Shown here: in pieces, positions 56,007-64,000 of the stretch | How positions within the stretch are numbered: the stretch's first letter is position 1 | How the letters are laid out: every line of letters starts with the position of its first letter | From: Verrucomicrobiia bacterium | GTDB taxonomy: Bacteria; Verrucomicrobiota; Verrucomicrobiia; Limisphaerales; JADLHS01 | Length of the DNA: 64,000 nucleotides | Assembly (NCBI GenBank): GCA_026125285.1 | Contig: JAHCLO010000014.1 | Span: 1 to 64,000 of the forward strand | Direction of reading: 5' to 3' | Made by a program: the position numbers and the translations under genes | Notes under the pieces: model-generated | What the model was told of the DNA's origin: nothing | Databases searched by the model: none | The model's input: only the letters and a program-made list of their open reading frames with translations

Positions 56007-56969
56007 ATGAATCTCATGGGTGACTTTCTAGCGATCCGCACCCGGAAACCTGGGCTCCTTGATCCCCGTCCCGTGCGTTCGTCTTGGCCCACGACAACTC
56101 GCCCATCCCAACCCGCCTTGTGCCGCGTAACCGGGTTCACGCTGATCGAGTTGCTGGTGGTGATTGCCATCATCGCGATTCTGGCGGCGCTGCTGCTGCC
56201 GGCGATAAGCCGCGCCAGGCAAAAAGCGCATCAAGTGCAATGCCAGAGCAACCAACGTCAGATCCTATTCAGTTACCGCATGGCCGCGGACGATGCGGGC
56301 GACGGGAGGCTGGACGGAACAGCGGTTCACGATTGGTACTGCGAGGACCTGGGGCGGCCCGGAAGGGCGTGGATTTGCCCGGGTGCGCCGGTTGGCCAGG
56401 TCCCGGCTGCTTCGCTTCCGCCGTGGGACAAATTCGTGAGTGGTACATATCGTTCGGCCTGGGTGGAAGCAGACAAGTGGGAAGCCGATGGCGGGACGGA
56501 GCCGGTGCTGAAGCCTGACCTGCGCATGGGCAGTTATACTTTCAATCATTGGTTCGTCACGGCCGCACGCGTTCGCCGCTATCCCGCCTACGCGGTTCAG
56601 TCACAAACCCTGGTTCTTTTGGCGGAATCATTCAGCGCCGAAAGCGATATTGTGCGGCCGGCATCCACCCCCATCTCCGGCGATGGTGTCTCGCCTACCG
56701 CTGCGCCACGAGCCTGGGACACCGCGCCTGATCTCGCGCCAACGGGGCGAGTTGCCCAATTCAAGGGAATCTATAATTTTACCATTCCGCGGCACGGGCG
56801 GCGGCCCAGTTCGGTGCGCACGGATTGGCCGGTTAACCAGCCTTTCCCGGGTGCAGTGAATATGGCGATGTATGACGGCCATGTGGAATTGGTGAAGCTG
56901 GACGACCTTTGGCAACTCTACTGGCACAAGGACTACCAGCCGCCGGTGAAGCGGCCAGGATTGCAATGA
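56007..56969 (+). CDS. Tandem pseudopilin (4)
   Basis: A 320-aa protein. The leader [20 protein letters not shown] is at about 43-62, with [15 protein letters not shown] and the terminal [20 protein letters not shown] closely matching the next gene. It begins 13 bases after the preceding stop, so the genes form one operon. Function as for the others: an exported PilD-processed protein, perhaps a minor pilin or adhesin. Confidence 0.85.
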   Translation: MNLMGDFLAIRTRKPGLLDPRPVRSSWPTTTRPSQPALCRVTGFTLIELLVVIAIIAILAALLLPAISRARQKAHQVQCQSNQRQILFSYRMAADDAGDGRLDGTAVHDWYCEDLGRPGRAWICPGAPVGQVPAASLPPWDKFVSGTYRSAWVEADKWEADGGTEPVLKPDLRMGSYTFNHWFVTAARVRRYPAYAVQSQTLVLLAESFSAESDIVRPASTPISGDGVSPTAAPRAWDTAPDLAPTGRVAQFKGIYNFTIPRHGRRPSSVRTDWPVNQPFPGAVNMAMYDGHVELVKLDDLWQLYWHKDYQPPVKRPGLQ

Positions 56970-56977
56970 AAGTGGCC

Positions 56978-57070
56978 AGCTCCGTCGGAGCGGAATATTT
57001 GTAGTCATGCGAACCAAGAATGAACGAAGCCCCGTAGGGGCGAAATCTTCTGTGCCGCTCCTACGGAGCT
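56978..57070. repeat. GC-rich short repeats (family G) before the last tandem pseudopilin
   Basis: Three related palindromic pieces: AGCTCCGTCGGAGCGG at 56979, CCCCGTAGGGGCG at 57030 and CGCTCCTACGGAGC at 57056. Each is an inverted repeat with a CGTNGG-like core. They lie between the pseudopilin at 56007 and the ATG at 57103. Confidence 0.7.
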
Positions 57071-57102
57071 TGACGCACCACGGCAACGGGGCGGCTACAG
57101 AT

Positions 57103-57900
57103 ATGCCGGCCCTCCGGGCCCGCCGCCACCGCGCGTTTACCCTGATCGAGTTGCTGGTGGTGATTGCCATCATCGCGATTCTGGCGGCGCTGCTGTTGCC
57201 GGCGTTGAGCCGGGCCAAAGAGAAGGCCCACCGGGTGGTGTGCGCGAGCAACCAGCGGCAGAACGTGCTGGGTTTTCGCTTGGTGGATGATAATTCTGGA
57301 CGATATGAGCGGCCCGAGTATCACGAGTGGTTCACAAACGAGGTCGGGCGGGCGGGCCGACCGTGGCTGTGCCCCACGGCGCCAATGGCTAAGGATCCTG
57401 CGGCGTCACCCGGGCAATGGGGAACGGTGAAATCCGCCTGGGTCTTCGACTGGGGGCGGTCTTCGCGGCCAGATTGGCGGGCGGGAAGTTACGGTGTGAA
57501 CCTGCACATCGTGCCGCGCGCGTGGTCGCCAGACAGGAACTGGAACAGTTCCTCGCTTCCAGGGTATTTGAATGAGAGTCAAGTGGCGCAGCCTTTCTTC
57601 ACGCCAGTAGTGGCAGATGCGGTTCACTTTGGGCTTGTTCCCTTTGCGACCGACCCTCCAGCGGTTGACCTGGTTGCGGGTGTGACCGCTGCCAGCCACA
57701 TGAGCTTTCTATGCATCCCACGACATGGCCGGCGACCCAACCCAGTCCCGCGAAGCTGGCCGGCGAGACAGCCACTTCCTGGGGCGGTGACCGTGGGGTT
57801 TTATGACGGGCGGGTGGAATTGGTGAAACTCGACAATTTGTGGCAGTTGTACTGGCACAAAGACTACCAGCCGCCGGTGAAGCGACCAGGGTTGCCATGA
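57103..57900 (+). CDS. Tandem pseudopilin (5)
   Basis: About 265 aa. The leader [20 protein letters not shown] begins about 12 residues after the ATG at 57103. An in-frame ATG at 57007 would add 32 residues that read through the family G repeats, so the shorter start is preferred. The C-terminal [20 protein letters not shown] has DGRV in place of DGHV. Nucleotide identity with the two neighbours is very high across the leader. Confidence 0.85.
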   Translation: MPALRARRHRAFTLIELLVVIAIIAILAALLLPALSRAKEKAHRVVCASNQRQNVLGFRLVDDNSGRYERPEYHEWFTNEVGRAGRPWLCPTAPMAKDPAASPGQWGTVKSAWVFDWGRSSRPDWRAGSYGVNLHIVPRAWSPDRNWNSSSLPGYLNESQVAQPFFTPVVADAVHFGLVPFATDPPAVDLVAGVTAASHMSFLCIPRHGRRPNPVPRSWPARQPLPGAVTVGFYDGRVELVKLDNLWQLYWHKDYQPPVKRPGLP

Positions 57901-58144
57901 AGCGCAGGGATTGCGCGGTATCTTCCTAAGTTCATCAACTCCCTTATTCCCAGCGAAAGGAGCGCCGAGGCATTGTCGGGTTTGCGGATCTGCCGCAGCC
58001 AATGCCGGTCACAGCCTCGTGCTCCCGGGTTTTTCTCTTGGTGCAGCCCCGCTCCAGTCATCAAGGATTCACATAGCCGCTACGGATGAAGTGAAGGCTC
58101 GCTGGGACATTCGCTGAAGCCGCGAAGGAGCCGTCGCCGGAAGC

Positions 58145-59365
58145 TCACACAGCGGTTTGATTATCCAGTCGCACCGCGTCGTTCAGTTCATCGAAAAAGC
58201 TGGGCGCGGCGGAATGAACGCGGTTCCAATTGGGGATTAGCGGCGTCATCAGCGGGTCGTCCAGGTAAGTTTCCACGGCGACGCGGATGCTGCGGACAAA
58301 CGTCGTCACCGCGGTTTCCTCATCGTGCCGCGGATACTTGAGGCCATTGAGCACGGCGTCGGCGGCATAGAAGCGCAGCGTGTCCTCGGCCTGGCGCATG
58401 TAGGCGCTGAGCAGCGTGCTGAACGTGCCCGCGTCGAGTTTGATGCCTTCCGCCGCCATCCGGATGAACAAGGCCCGGCTGATGTCTATGGCCATCTTGT
58501 TCAGGCCCTTTTCGCGGTCGCGCGGCGAGAGTTCCTGATGTTTGTGCTCGTAGTTGTCGCACAATTCGCTCTGGCAGATGGCGCGCGGCGCGCTGTTGCG
58601 AATGACCTCGGCCAGCAGGCCAATCTCCAGCGCCCAATCGTGCGGAATGCGCACGCGACGCACGAGGTCCACGTCCATGGCGAATTCGCCGGCCAGCGGA
58701 TAGCGGAACGTGTCGAGATACACGAGAAACGGCTGCTGGCCCACGATGCTCTTGAGGGCGCGCAACATGGGAGTGACCAGCAGGCGCATCACGCGGCCAT
58801 TGAGCTTGTCCGTGGCGCGGGCGTAGTAGCCTTTGCAGAAGTCAAAACCCAGCGAGGGATGCGCGACGGGATAGCAGAGCCGGGCCAGCAATTCGCGGTT
58901 GTAGGTGAGGATGTCGCAGTCATGCACGGCCACCATGCGCGCCTGTTCACTGGCCAGCACGTAACCGAAACACACCCAGACGTTACGACCTTTGCCGCCG
59001 GGGCCGGGGTCCAACTCCGCGTCTTCCAGTTTGTTGAACAACGCCTTCATGCGCGGACCGTCGTTCCAGAGCAGGGTGGGTTTCTGAGGCAGGCGCGCGA
59101 AGAATTTCCTGGCGCGTTGGAAATCGCGCACTTTGGTCGCCCCGTCAATGCCCACCACGATTTGCTTGATATACCGCACGCCCTTGAGTTCGCGCGCGAT
59201 CAGACTCAGTGCCGAGGTGCCCAGTTCGCGGATGTGACACGGCAGGACCAGGGCGATCGGAGTTTCCTCAGCAAACGACTCCAGATCGCGCTCCAGACGG
59301 GGCACATCGGGTTTGCCGAGACGATGCAGCGTGGCGATGGCGCCGGTTTGGAAAAAGTCTGACAT
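58145..59365 (-). CDS. Glucosyl-3-phosphoglycerate synthase-like glycosyltransferase
   Basis: A 406-aa GT-A enzyme. GPGGKGRNVWVCFGYVLAS at about 121-139 and VHDCD with the metal-binding DCD at 149-151 are typical of the GT81 group (GpgS and related mannosyl- and glucosylglycerate synthases). The product would be a compatible solute or a methylglucose polysaccharide primer. The gene follows the response regulator by 106 bases on the same strand. The donor (UDP-glucose or GDP-mannose) cannot be settled. Confidence 0.7.
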   Translation of the reverse strand: MSDFFQTGAIATLHRLGKPDVPRLERDLESFAEETPIALVLPCHIRELGTSALSLIARELKGVRYIKQIVVGIDGATKVRDFQRARKFFARLPQKPTLLWNDGPRMKALFNKLEDAELDPGPGGKGRNVWVCFGYVLASEQARMVAVHDCDILTYNRELLARLCYPVAHPSLGFDFCKGYYARATDKLNGRVMRLLVTPMLRALKSIVGQQPFLVYLDTFRYPLAGEFAMDVDLVRRVRIPHDWALEIGLLAEVIRNSAPRAICQSELCDNYEHKHQELSPRDREKGLNKMAIDISRALFIRMAAEGIKLDAGTFSTLLSAYMRQAEDTLRFYAADAVLNGLKYPRHDEETAVTTFVRSIRVAVETYLDDPLMTPLIPNWNRVHSAAPSFFDELNDAVRLDNQTAV

Positions 59366-59471
59366 AATTCAAGTCCACTATGCGCCGAAATCGCCGCGCG
59401 CCTCAAGCCTGCACAATCAGTATTTTCCTTCCAACGCGGGCCGAAGCCACGCGCCGGAATGTTCCAGTGCC

Positions 59472-60902
59472 TCAAACCGCTGGCGCGGCCTTGTCACGGC
59501 CCGGATGCAGGCCGAAGCGGATCAGTTTCTCGCGCATCGTCACGCGCGTCACGCCCAGCCAGCGCGCGGCCTTGGCCTGGTTGCCGTCCGCCAGATGAAT
59601 GGCCTGGGTAAACAGTTCGCGTTCCGCGTCCTCCAGCAGCCGCGCGTGCGCGTCAGTGATTTCGCCGCGCTGCGCCGCGCCCAGCAACACGGCGACGCAC
59701 GCGGGCAATGATTGTTCCCGCCCGGCCTCAGCCGGTTGAGCGCGAGCCAGCAACTGGCGAATGTGCTCGAGGCTGATGGTGTAACCGCGCGCCAGCACCA
59801 GTGCCTGGCGCACGACATTTTCCAACTGCCGGATATTCCCCGGCCAGGACTGTTCCTGAAGAAACGCGACCGCCTCCGGCTGGATGCTGGGCGATGGGAC
59901 GCCGAACTCGGCGGCAAATCGTTGGAGAAAGAAGCGCACCAGTTCGGGAATATCCTCCAGCCGTCGGCTCAACGGCGGAACTTGAATCGTGACCACGTTC
60001 AACCGGTAGAACAAGTCCTCCCGGAACTGCCTGGCCTGGATGGCGGATTCCAGGTCGCGATTGGTCGCCGCGAGGATGCGCACATCCACCGGAATGGTTT
60101 CCTTGCCACCCACGCGCTGGATGGATTTTTCCTGCAACGCGCGTAACAGCTTTGATTGGGTGCCCGGCGGGATGTCGCCAATCTCATCCAGAAACAACGT
60201 GCCGCCCCCGGCCTGCTCGAAGCGCCCGATGCGGCGCGCCTCGGCGCCGGTGAACGATCCGCGCTCGTGACCGAACAGTTCGCTCTCCAACAAGGTCTCG
60301 GGTACCGCGGCGCAATTGACGGCGATGAACGGTCCGTTCGCGCGGTCGCTGTGCTGCCGGATGGCGCGTGCCACCAGTTCCTTGCCCGTGCCGGTTTCGC
60401 CGCGAATCAAGACCGTGACCGGAGTGGCGGCCACGCGGCCAATTTCCTTGTAGAGTTCCTGCATGGCCCGACTCTGCCCCACGATGGCGGAGCGGCCCGT
60501 GCTGGCCTGACCGAGTTCCACCATGCCGGAAGAGAGCCGGCTGCTCGCCACCGCTCGCCCCAACAGCGCCAGCAGTTCACCCACGTCGAATGGTTTCACC
60601 ACATAATCGAACGCGCCGAGTTTGGTGGCTTCAATAGCTGTTTCCGTGGTGCCATACGCGGTCATCAAGATGATCGGCAGACGGGGTTTGACCTCGTGCA
60701 ATTGGCGCACCAACTCCAGCCCGTTCAAGCCCGGCATCTTCAGGTCGGTGAGCACGACATCAAACTCCTGCCGGCGGGCGCGGTCCAGGCCGGTGTCGCC
60801 GCGTTGCTCCACGGTTACGCCATAACCTTCATCCTGCAATTCCCGCTCAAGCGCGGGCAGGATGCCGGCATCATCTTCGATCAGTAACAGTTCAGCTTTC
60901 AT
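59472..60902 (-). CDS. NtrC-type sigma-54 dependent response regulator
   Basis: A 476-aa response regulator. Receiver domain about 1-120, with D53 in VVLTDLKMPG the phosphoacceptor. A sigma-54 interaction AAA+ domain follows with Walker A GETGTGKELVARAIRQ near 168, the GSFTGA loop (a GAFTGA variant) and Walker B TLFLDEIGDIP. The DNA-binding FIS-type helix-turn-helix is at the C-terminus (GNQAKAARWLGVTRVTMREK). It activates sigma-54 promoters. The start is the ATG before KAELLL. It overlaps the kinase by 11 bases. Confidence 0.93.
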   Translation of the reverse strand: MKAELLLIEDDAGILPALERELQDEGYGVTVEQRGDTGLDRARRQEFDVVLTDLKMPGLNGLELVRQLHEVKPRLPIILMTAYGTTETAIEATKLGAFDYVVKPFDVGELLALLGRAVASSRLSSGMVELGQASTGRSAIVGQSRAMQELYKEIGRVAATPVTVLIRGETGTGKELVARAIRQHSDRANGPFIAVNCAAVPETLLESELFGHERGSFTGAEARRIGRFEQAGGGTLFLDEIGDIPPGTQSKLLRALQEKSIQRVGGKETIPVDVRILAATNRDLESAIQARQFREDLFYRLNVVTIQVPPLSRRLEDIPELVRFFLQRFAAEFGVPSPSIQPEAVAFLQEQSWPGNIRQLENVVRQALVLARGYTISLEHIRQLLARAQPAEAGREQSLPACVAVLLGAAQRGEITDAHARLLEDAERELFTQAIHLADGNQAKAARWLGVTRVTMREKLIRFGLHPGRDKAAPAV

Positions 60903-62259
60903 CAGATTCCGCGCGGGGTAGCACGACACTGAAGGTAGTGCCACGACCGGGCTGGGTGTGACACTGCAACATGCCGCCGTGTTTTTCCACAATGCGCGCT
61001 GCAATGGAGAGACCCAGGCCGGTGCCGTGTTCCTTGGTGGTGAAGAACGGGTCGAACAAGCGCCGCCGCACTTCGGGGGTCATGCCCCTGCCGGTATCCT
61101 CCACCTCGATCACCACGGCGGGGAGTTCACGGCCATTCACCGTGGCGTTGCGCGAGCGGCTGCGCAGCGTGATAGACCCGTCCCGCTCGATGCTGTCCGC
61201 CGCATTGCGGACCAGATTGATCAGCACCTGTTTGATTTGCTGCGGGTCGAGTCGGGCGCGCGCGCTGTCCGTCGTTTCAAGCGCAAGGCGGATGACCTGC
61301 TTCTCCAGTTGCGAGGCGAGCAGGTCGTGGACTTCGCGGAGCAACGGCGCCACGGGCAGCGGGGACAATTCCGGGTCTGAAGGCCGGGCAAACTGAAGAA
61401 AATCGCGCACGATCTTCTCGAGGCGGTTGATTTCGGTCCCAATGACCTCCACATCCTCATGCAGGGACGGATCCTGGGGTAATGCTTTCTTGAGGCCGTG
61501 CAACCGGACCTTCAAAGCGGTCAATGGATTGCGGATTTCATGCGCCACACCGGCCGCCAGCACGCCGAGCGAGGAGAGCTTCTCCTGACGTTCGAGCAAC
61601 GCGCGGCTGACGATCAACTGACTGCGCAAGGGCGCAATCATGCCGCGATACACGAGGACCGCCAAGGAAGCACCCAGGGCGACCAAGAGGAACAAGGAGA
61701 GCCAGAGCAACCATTGCAGTCGGACCATGGCGCCGTGCGAATCCGCCACAAAAACACCCAACGCCGTCCGGTGCGAGGCGTCGAGTTGTTCGCACAATTC
61801 CAGCAGCCGCGCGGAACTGGCTTCCATCTGATCGAACAACCGCGCGGAGAACTGGCCGCGCTCGGCGGGTCGGGGCGCTTCCAGCAGTTGCGTCACACTC
61901 TCCAGATAGCGGTCGTACTCCTGGAGAATCTCCCCAAACAGGTTTCGCTCCGCCGTGGTGGTGAGATGTTCCTTGTTGGTCGCCATCCAGTCCTTGAGCT
62001 CGCGGCTGTCGCCCAGGAACCGTTCCCGATCCGCCGGTTCATCGTGCAGGTCGTAACGCAGCAATTTGTCGTTCAAGCCACGGATGCCGGCTTCGACATG
62101 ATCCGCAAACCGGAAGCTTTCAATCTGCAAGGCGCCAAACTGCCGACGCAATTGCCCCACCTGCTGCCAGGCGGTGTGCTCCGTCCAAAGAATCAGCGCC
62201 GCCACCGCGACGACCGCCACGGCGAAGCCGGTCAACACTAGATTGGTCCGCGTCTTCAT
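60892..62259 (-). CDS. NtrB-like sensor histidine kinase
   Basis: A 455-aa sensor. Two transmembrane segments (about 7-25 and about 180-204) flank a periplasmic region of about 150 residues of the four-helix-bundle type. Then a HisKA box AGVAHEIRNPLTALKVRL near 240 with phosphoacceptor His, and an HATPase_c domain with NLVRNAADS (N box) and DTGRGMTPEV (G1). The start is the ATG before KTRTN, as the upstream frame is unconserved. It pairs with the regulator by an 11-base overlap. The signal is unknown. Confidence 0.92.
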   Translation of the reverse strand: MKTRTNLVLTGFAVAVVAVAALILWTEHTAWQQVGQLRRQFGALQIESFRFADHVEAGIRGLNDKLLRYDLHDEPADRERFLGDSRELKDWMATNKEHLTTTAERNLFGEILQEYDRYLESVTQLLEAPRPAERGQFSARLFDQMEASSARLLELCEQLDASHRTALGVFVADSHGAMVRLQWLLWLSLFLLVALGASLAVLVYRGMIAPLRSQLIVSRALLERQEKLSSLGVLAAGVAHEIRNPLTALKVRLHGLKKALPQDPSLHEDVEVIGTEINRLEKIVRDFLQFARPSDPELSPLPVAPLLREVHDLLASQLEKQVIRLALETTDSARARLDPQQIKQVLINLVRNAADSIERDGSITLRSRSRNATVNGRELPAVVIEVEDTGRGMTPEVRRRLFDPFFTTKEHGTGLGLSIAARIVEKHGGMLQCHTQPGRGTTFSVVLPRAESDES

Positions 62260-62377
62260 GCGCTGAATACTTGCTATCCTCCGGTGGATACCTGATAGCC
62301 TGCAGGTTTGCCGCTGGCCCGCTTCCAAAAACCACAACCTGTTGCGGGAGAACGTCCCATCGGTCTCTCCCTCCATC

Positions 62378-62393
62378 TGGCACCCGAACAGCT
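62378..62393 (+). promoter_or_regulatory. Candidate sigma-54 (-24/-12) promoter
   Basis: TGGCACCCGAACAGCT has the GG at 62379-62380 and the GC at 62391-62392 separated by 10 bases, as in the -24/-12 consensus TGGCAC-N5-TTGC. The -12 part reads CAGC instead of TTGC. It faces the small gene and USP fusion, and lies in the divergent gap from the sigma-54 activator. Confidence 0.6.
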
Positions 62394-62450
62394 TTACTTG
62401 TCAGTGAAGCGCAAAGCGCAACCAGTATTCAATCTTTACGTCACAAAGTC

Positions 62451-62669
62451 ATGAAAAACCAAATCGTTCTCAAGTCCTTCGATCAACTCTCACAAATCGC
62501 CGCCCAGAATGGCCAGGTGACAACTGCGACGCAAAGCGCAACCCGACGAACGGAAGCGCAGCCCGGCGCCAATCCCGCCGCTAGTGGCCGCGCCCAGCCA
62601 GATGTCCGCCGAACCGAGCCAACCCATTGGCGGGGTTGCCCGGCAGAAGCCGAGGCGTGGAGCGGGTAA
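62451..62669 (+). CDS. Small hypothetical protein between sigma-54 promoter and USP fusion
   Basis: A 72-aa open frame, MKNQIVLKSFDQLSQIAAQN onwards, with a Thr/Ala/Arg-rich C-terminal half. No domain is recognised and no signal peptide is visible. It is 57 bases upstream of the USP fusion and about 47 bases after the predicted transcription start. A short direct repeat GCAAAGCGCAACC occurs both before it (62411) and within it (62531). It may be real or part of a leader. Confidence 0.4.
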   Translation: MKNQIVLKSFDQLSQIAAQNGQVTTATQSATRRTEAQPGANPAASGRAQPDVRRTEPTHWRGCPAEAEAWSG

Positions 62670-62726
62670 GAATGTAACTTTTCCGGCGATTCATCCCAAA
62701 CCAAACGTGATCCCAATCAGAACAAC

Positions 62727-64000
62727 ATGAAGATTCAATTCCCAACCCAACCCGAAATGGCCACGGCGTTGCCGATTCGCGGCCTGCCACCGACGAATAC
62801 TGCGACGTCAACCGGGACGAGCCGGTCGGATTCATCCGACCGAAACCAAGGACCGAGCCACATCCTCGTGCCGGTGGATTTCTCCGGCTCCTCCCGGTAT
62901 CTGGTACGCCAAGCGGCCGCGCTGGCGCGTGAAACCAATGCCCGGATGACGTTGATTTATGTGCAGACTCCGGATTGGGTGGAAGAAGACGCGAGCAATC
63001 CGCTCGTGGCGGATTCCTATCACGACTTGGGCGAAGCCGCTCTGGCGCGGTTGCGTCAGTTAGGCGAGGAGGAAGTCGAAGGCGCCGTCGAAGTCAGCAC
63101 CCTTTTTCGGGTGGGCAAATGGGTGCGCATCCTGCTCGAAGTCGCGCGGGCGGAACAACCCGACCTCATCGTCGCGGCCAGTGAAGAACGCAGCGGCCTG
63201 TTGAGCTGGCTTCGCACCAGCCCACTCGAACAACTTATCCGACAGGCATCGTGTCCGGTCGTTGTCCTCCCGGAACGCCTGTTGCTCCCCAGTCGCGGGA
63301 GTTCGCCGCCCGCTTTGCGTCAGGTGGTCGTGGCCGCCGGGGTTTCCGAAGACTCCCGGCGCGCGGTGAAGCACGCGGCCGCTCTGGCGCGGCAAATGAA
63401 CGGACGGCTGCTGTTGCTGCACGTCACGACGATTCAGAATCTAGGCACCCGTCTGAATCTCGCCAACGGACTGAAACTGCAAAAGGAAATCGGCAGCCAG
63501 GCCCGCCAAAAACTGCTCGACTGGCTCGCACCGGAGATCGCAGCCGGACTCCCGGTCAAGGTGCTGGTCCGCAGCGGTGCGCGGGCGGCGCAGACCTTGA
63601 GCCGTCATTTGCGGCTGCTGAATCCGCAATTGGTCGTTGTAGGTGCCGAAGAGCACACCAAGCTGGGCCGACGTTTCGCCGGTGCCGTGTTGCGCGCCAC
63701 CAGCGCACCCGTCGTGGTCGTGGGACCGCTTGCGTCGCCCGTAGCCCGCGTGATTCGTGAGGATCAGCCCGCACCCCTGGCCAGCACTTTGGGAGCGAGA
63801 GTTGTGGAATCGGGTTCGGTGCAACCATCCAGTTTTGCACCCGTTGCGGCCACGGCGAATTCACGCGGGCGGGTGCTCGTGGTGGACGACGATCCGTCCG
63901 TTCGTGAGTCACTGCACAAGCTGCTCACCAGCGAGCAGTATCACGTCACCGTCGCCGGCAATGGCAACGAAGTCATCGGCAAGGTGGATCCTGCGCACGT
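62727..64000 (+). CDS. USP-USP-receiver fusion protein, 3' end outside window
   Basis: A 425-codon open frame continuing past the window edge with no stop. After a variable N-terminal segment (about 1-45) there are two universal-stress-protein domains, at about 45-180 (HILVPVDFSGSSRYLVRQ) and 190-330 (VVVAAGVSEDSRRAVKHAA, ending VVGAEEHTKLGRRFAGAVL). Then a receiver domain begins near 378 (RVLVVDDDPSVRESLHKLL) with the acidic pair DD. The probable role is stress signalling in the same regulon as the adjacent sigma-54 activator. The missing end may hold an output domain. Confidence 0.75.
   Translation, partial: MKIQFPTQPEMATALPIRGLPPTNTATSTGTSRSDSSDRNQGPSHILVPVDFSGSSRYLVRQAAALARETNARMTLIYVQTPDWVEEDASNPLVADSYHDLGEAALARLRQLGEEEVEGAVEVSTLFRVGKWVRILLEVARAEQPDLIVAASEERSGLLSWLRTSPLEQLIRQASCPVVVLPERLLLPSRGSSPPALRQVVVAAGVSEDSRRAVKHAAALARQMNGRLLLLHVTTIQNLGTRLNLANGLKLQKEIGSQARQKLLDWLAPEIAAGLPVKVLVRSGARAAQTLSRHLRLLNPQLVVVGAEEHTKLGRRFAGAVLRATSAPVVVVGPLASPVARVIREDQPAPLASTLGARVVESGSVQPSSFAPVAATANSRGRVLVVDDDPSVRESLHKLLTSEQYHVTVAGNGNEVIGKVDPAH

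Overview
The window looks like a chromosomal segment from a member of the Verrucomicrobiota, probably a Pedosphaera/Limisphaera-like lineage. This is inferred from gene content, not from a marker gene. The signs are six pseudopilin-type proteins with the [17 protein letters not shown] leader and a C-terminal DGHV-type motif, a giant Ser/Thr kinase with an N-terminal CxxC pair next to an ECF-type sigma gene, Tat-exported Gfo/Idh/MocA oxidoreductase, secreted Ig/FN3 proteins ending in TSTNLxxW-like modules, and many palindromic repeats, some of them inside reading frames. No rRNA, tRNA, CRISPR array or complete transposon was recognised.

Layout. 0-6.9 kb: envelope polysaccharide or lipid A-core cluster with a nucleotidyltransferase-like protein, three Kdo/WaaP-type kinases, two GT4 glycosyltransferases and a methyltransferase. 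7-17.4 kb: a lipoprotein on the plus strand, then a long minus-strand run (CxxC small protein, Hsp20, Lon, LolA-like protein, TPR protein, sigma factor, 75-aa protein, Ycf46-like AAA ATPase, TPR protein, PilT). 17.4-20.8 kb: thioesterase, oxidoreductase, lipoprotein and pseudopilin. 20.8-21.76 kb: remnant of a type ISP restriction-modification enzyme broken by a 75-bp palindromic element. 21.76-27.35 kb: secreted proteins and a second pseudopilin. 27.4-31.4 kb: a compact restriction-modification locus (HTH control protein with a candidate operator, two DNA methyltransferases, and a convergent 664-aa protein with a PD...ESK nuclease signature). 31.9-38.4 kb: a sialic-acid cluster (aldolase, chimeric GntR/LacI-type regulator, sialidase, mutarotase-symporter fusion).

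38.5-46.2 kb: Ppx/GppA phosphatase, repeat-rich gap, radical SAM protein, FG-GAP/GH10 xylanase, DUF983 protein and a Kef-type antiporter. 46.4-53.3 kb: a 1954-aa membrane Ser/Thr kinase carrying several palindromic insertions, followed by a truncated sigma-gene remnant and an intact sigma gene. 53.4-57.9 kb: PhoPQ-activated pathogenicity-related hydrolase and three tandem pseudopilins. 58.1-64 kb: GpgS-like glycosyltransferase and an NtrB/NtrC-like two-component pair, divergent from a small protein and a USP-USP-receiver fusion cut by the window edge. A good sigma-54 type promoter lies in the divergent gap.

The most interesting signals are the protein-coding palindromic elements (two 75-bp copies in unrelated genes, a 115-bp copy with 25-bp arms, and a small hairpin with compensatory changes), the R-M locus with its unusually large endonuclease candidate, and the sialic-acid cluster with an unusual regulator. 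Start codons are often GTG or TTG and strong Shine-Dalgarno sites are uncommon, so several N-termini are uncertain.
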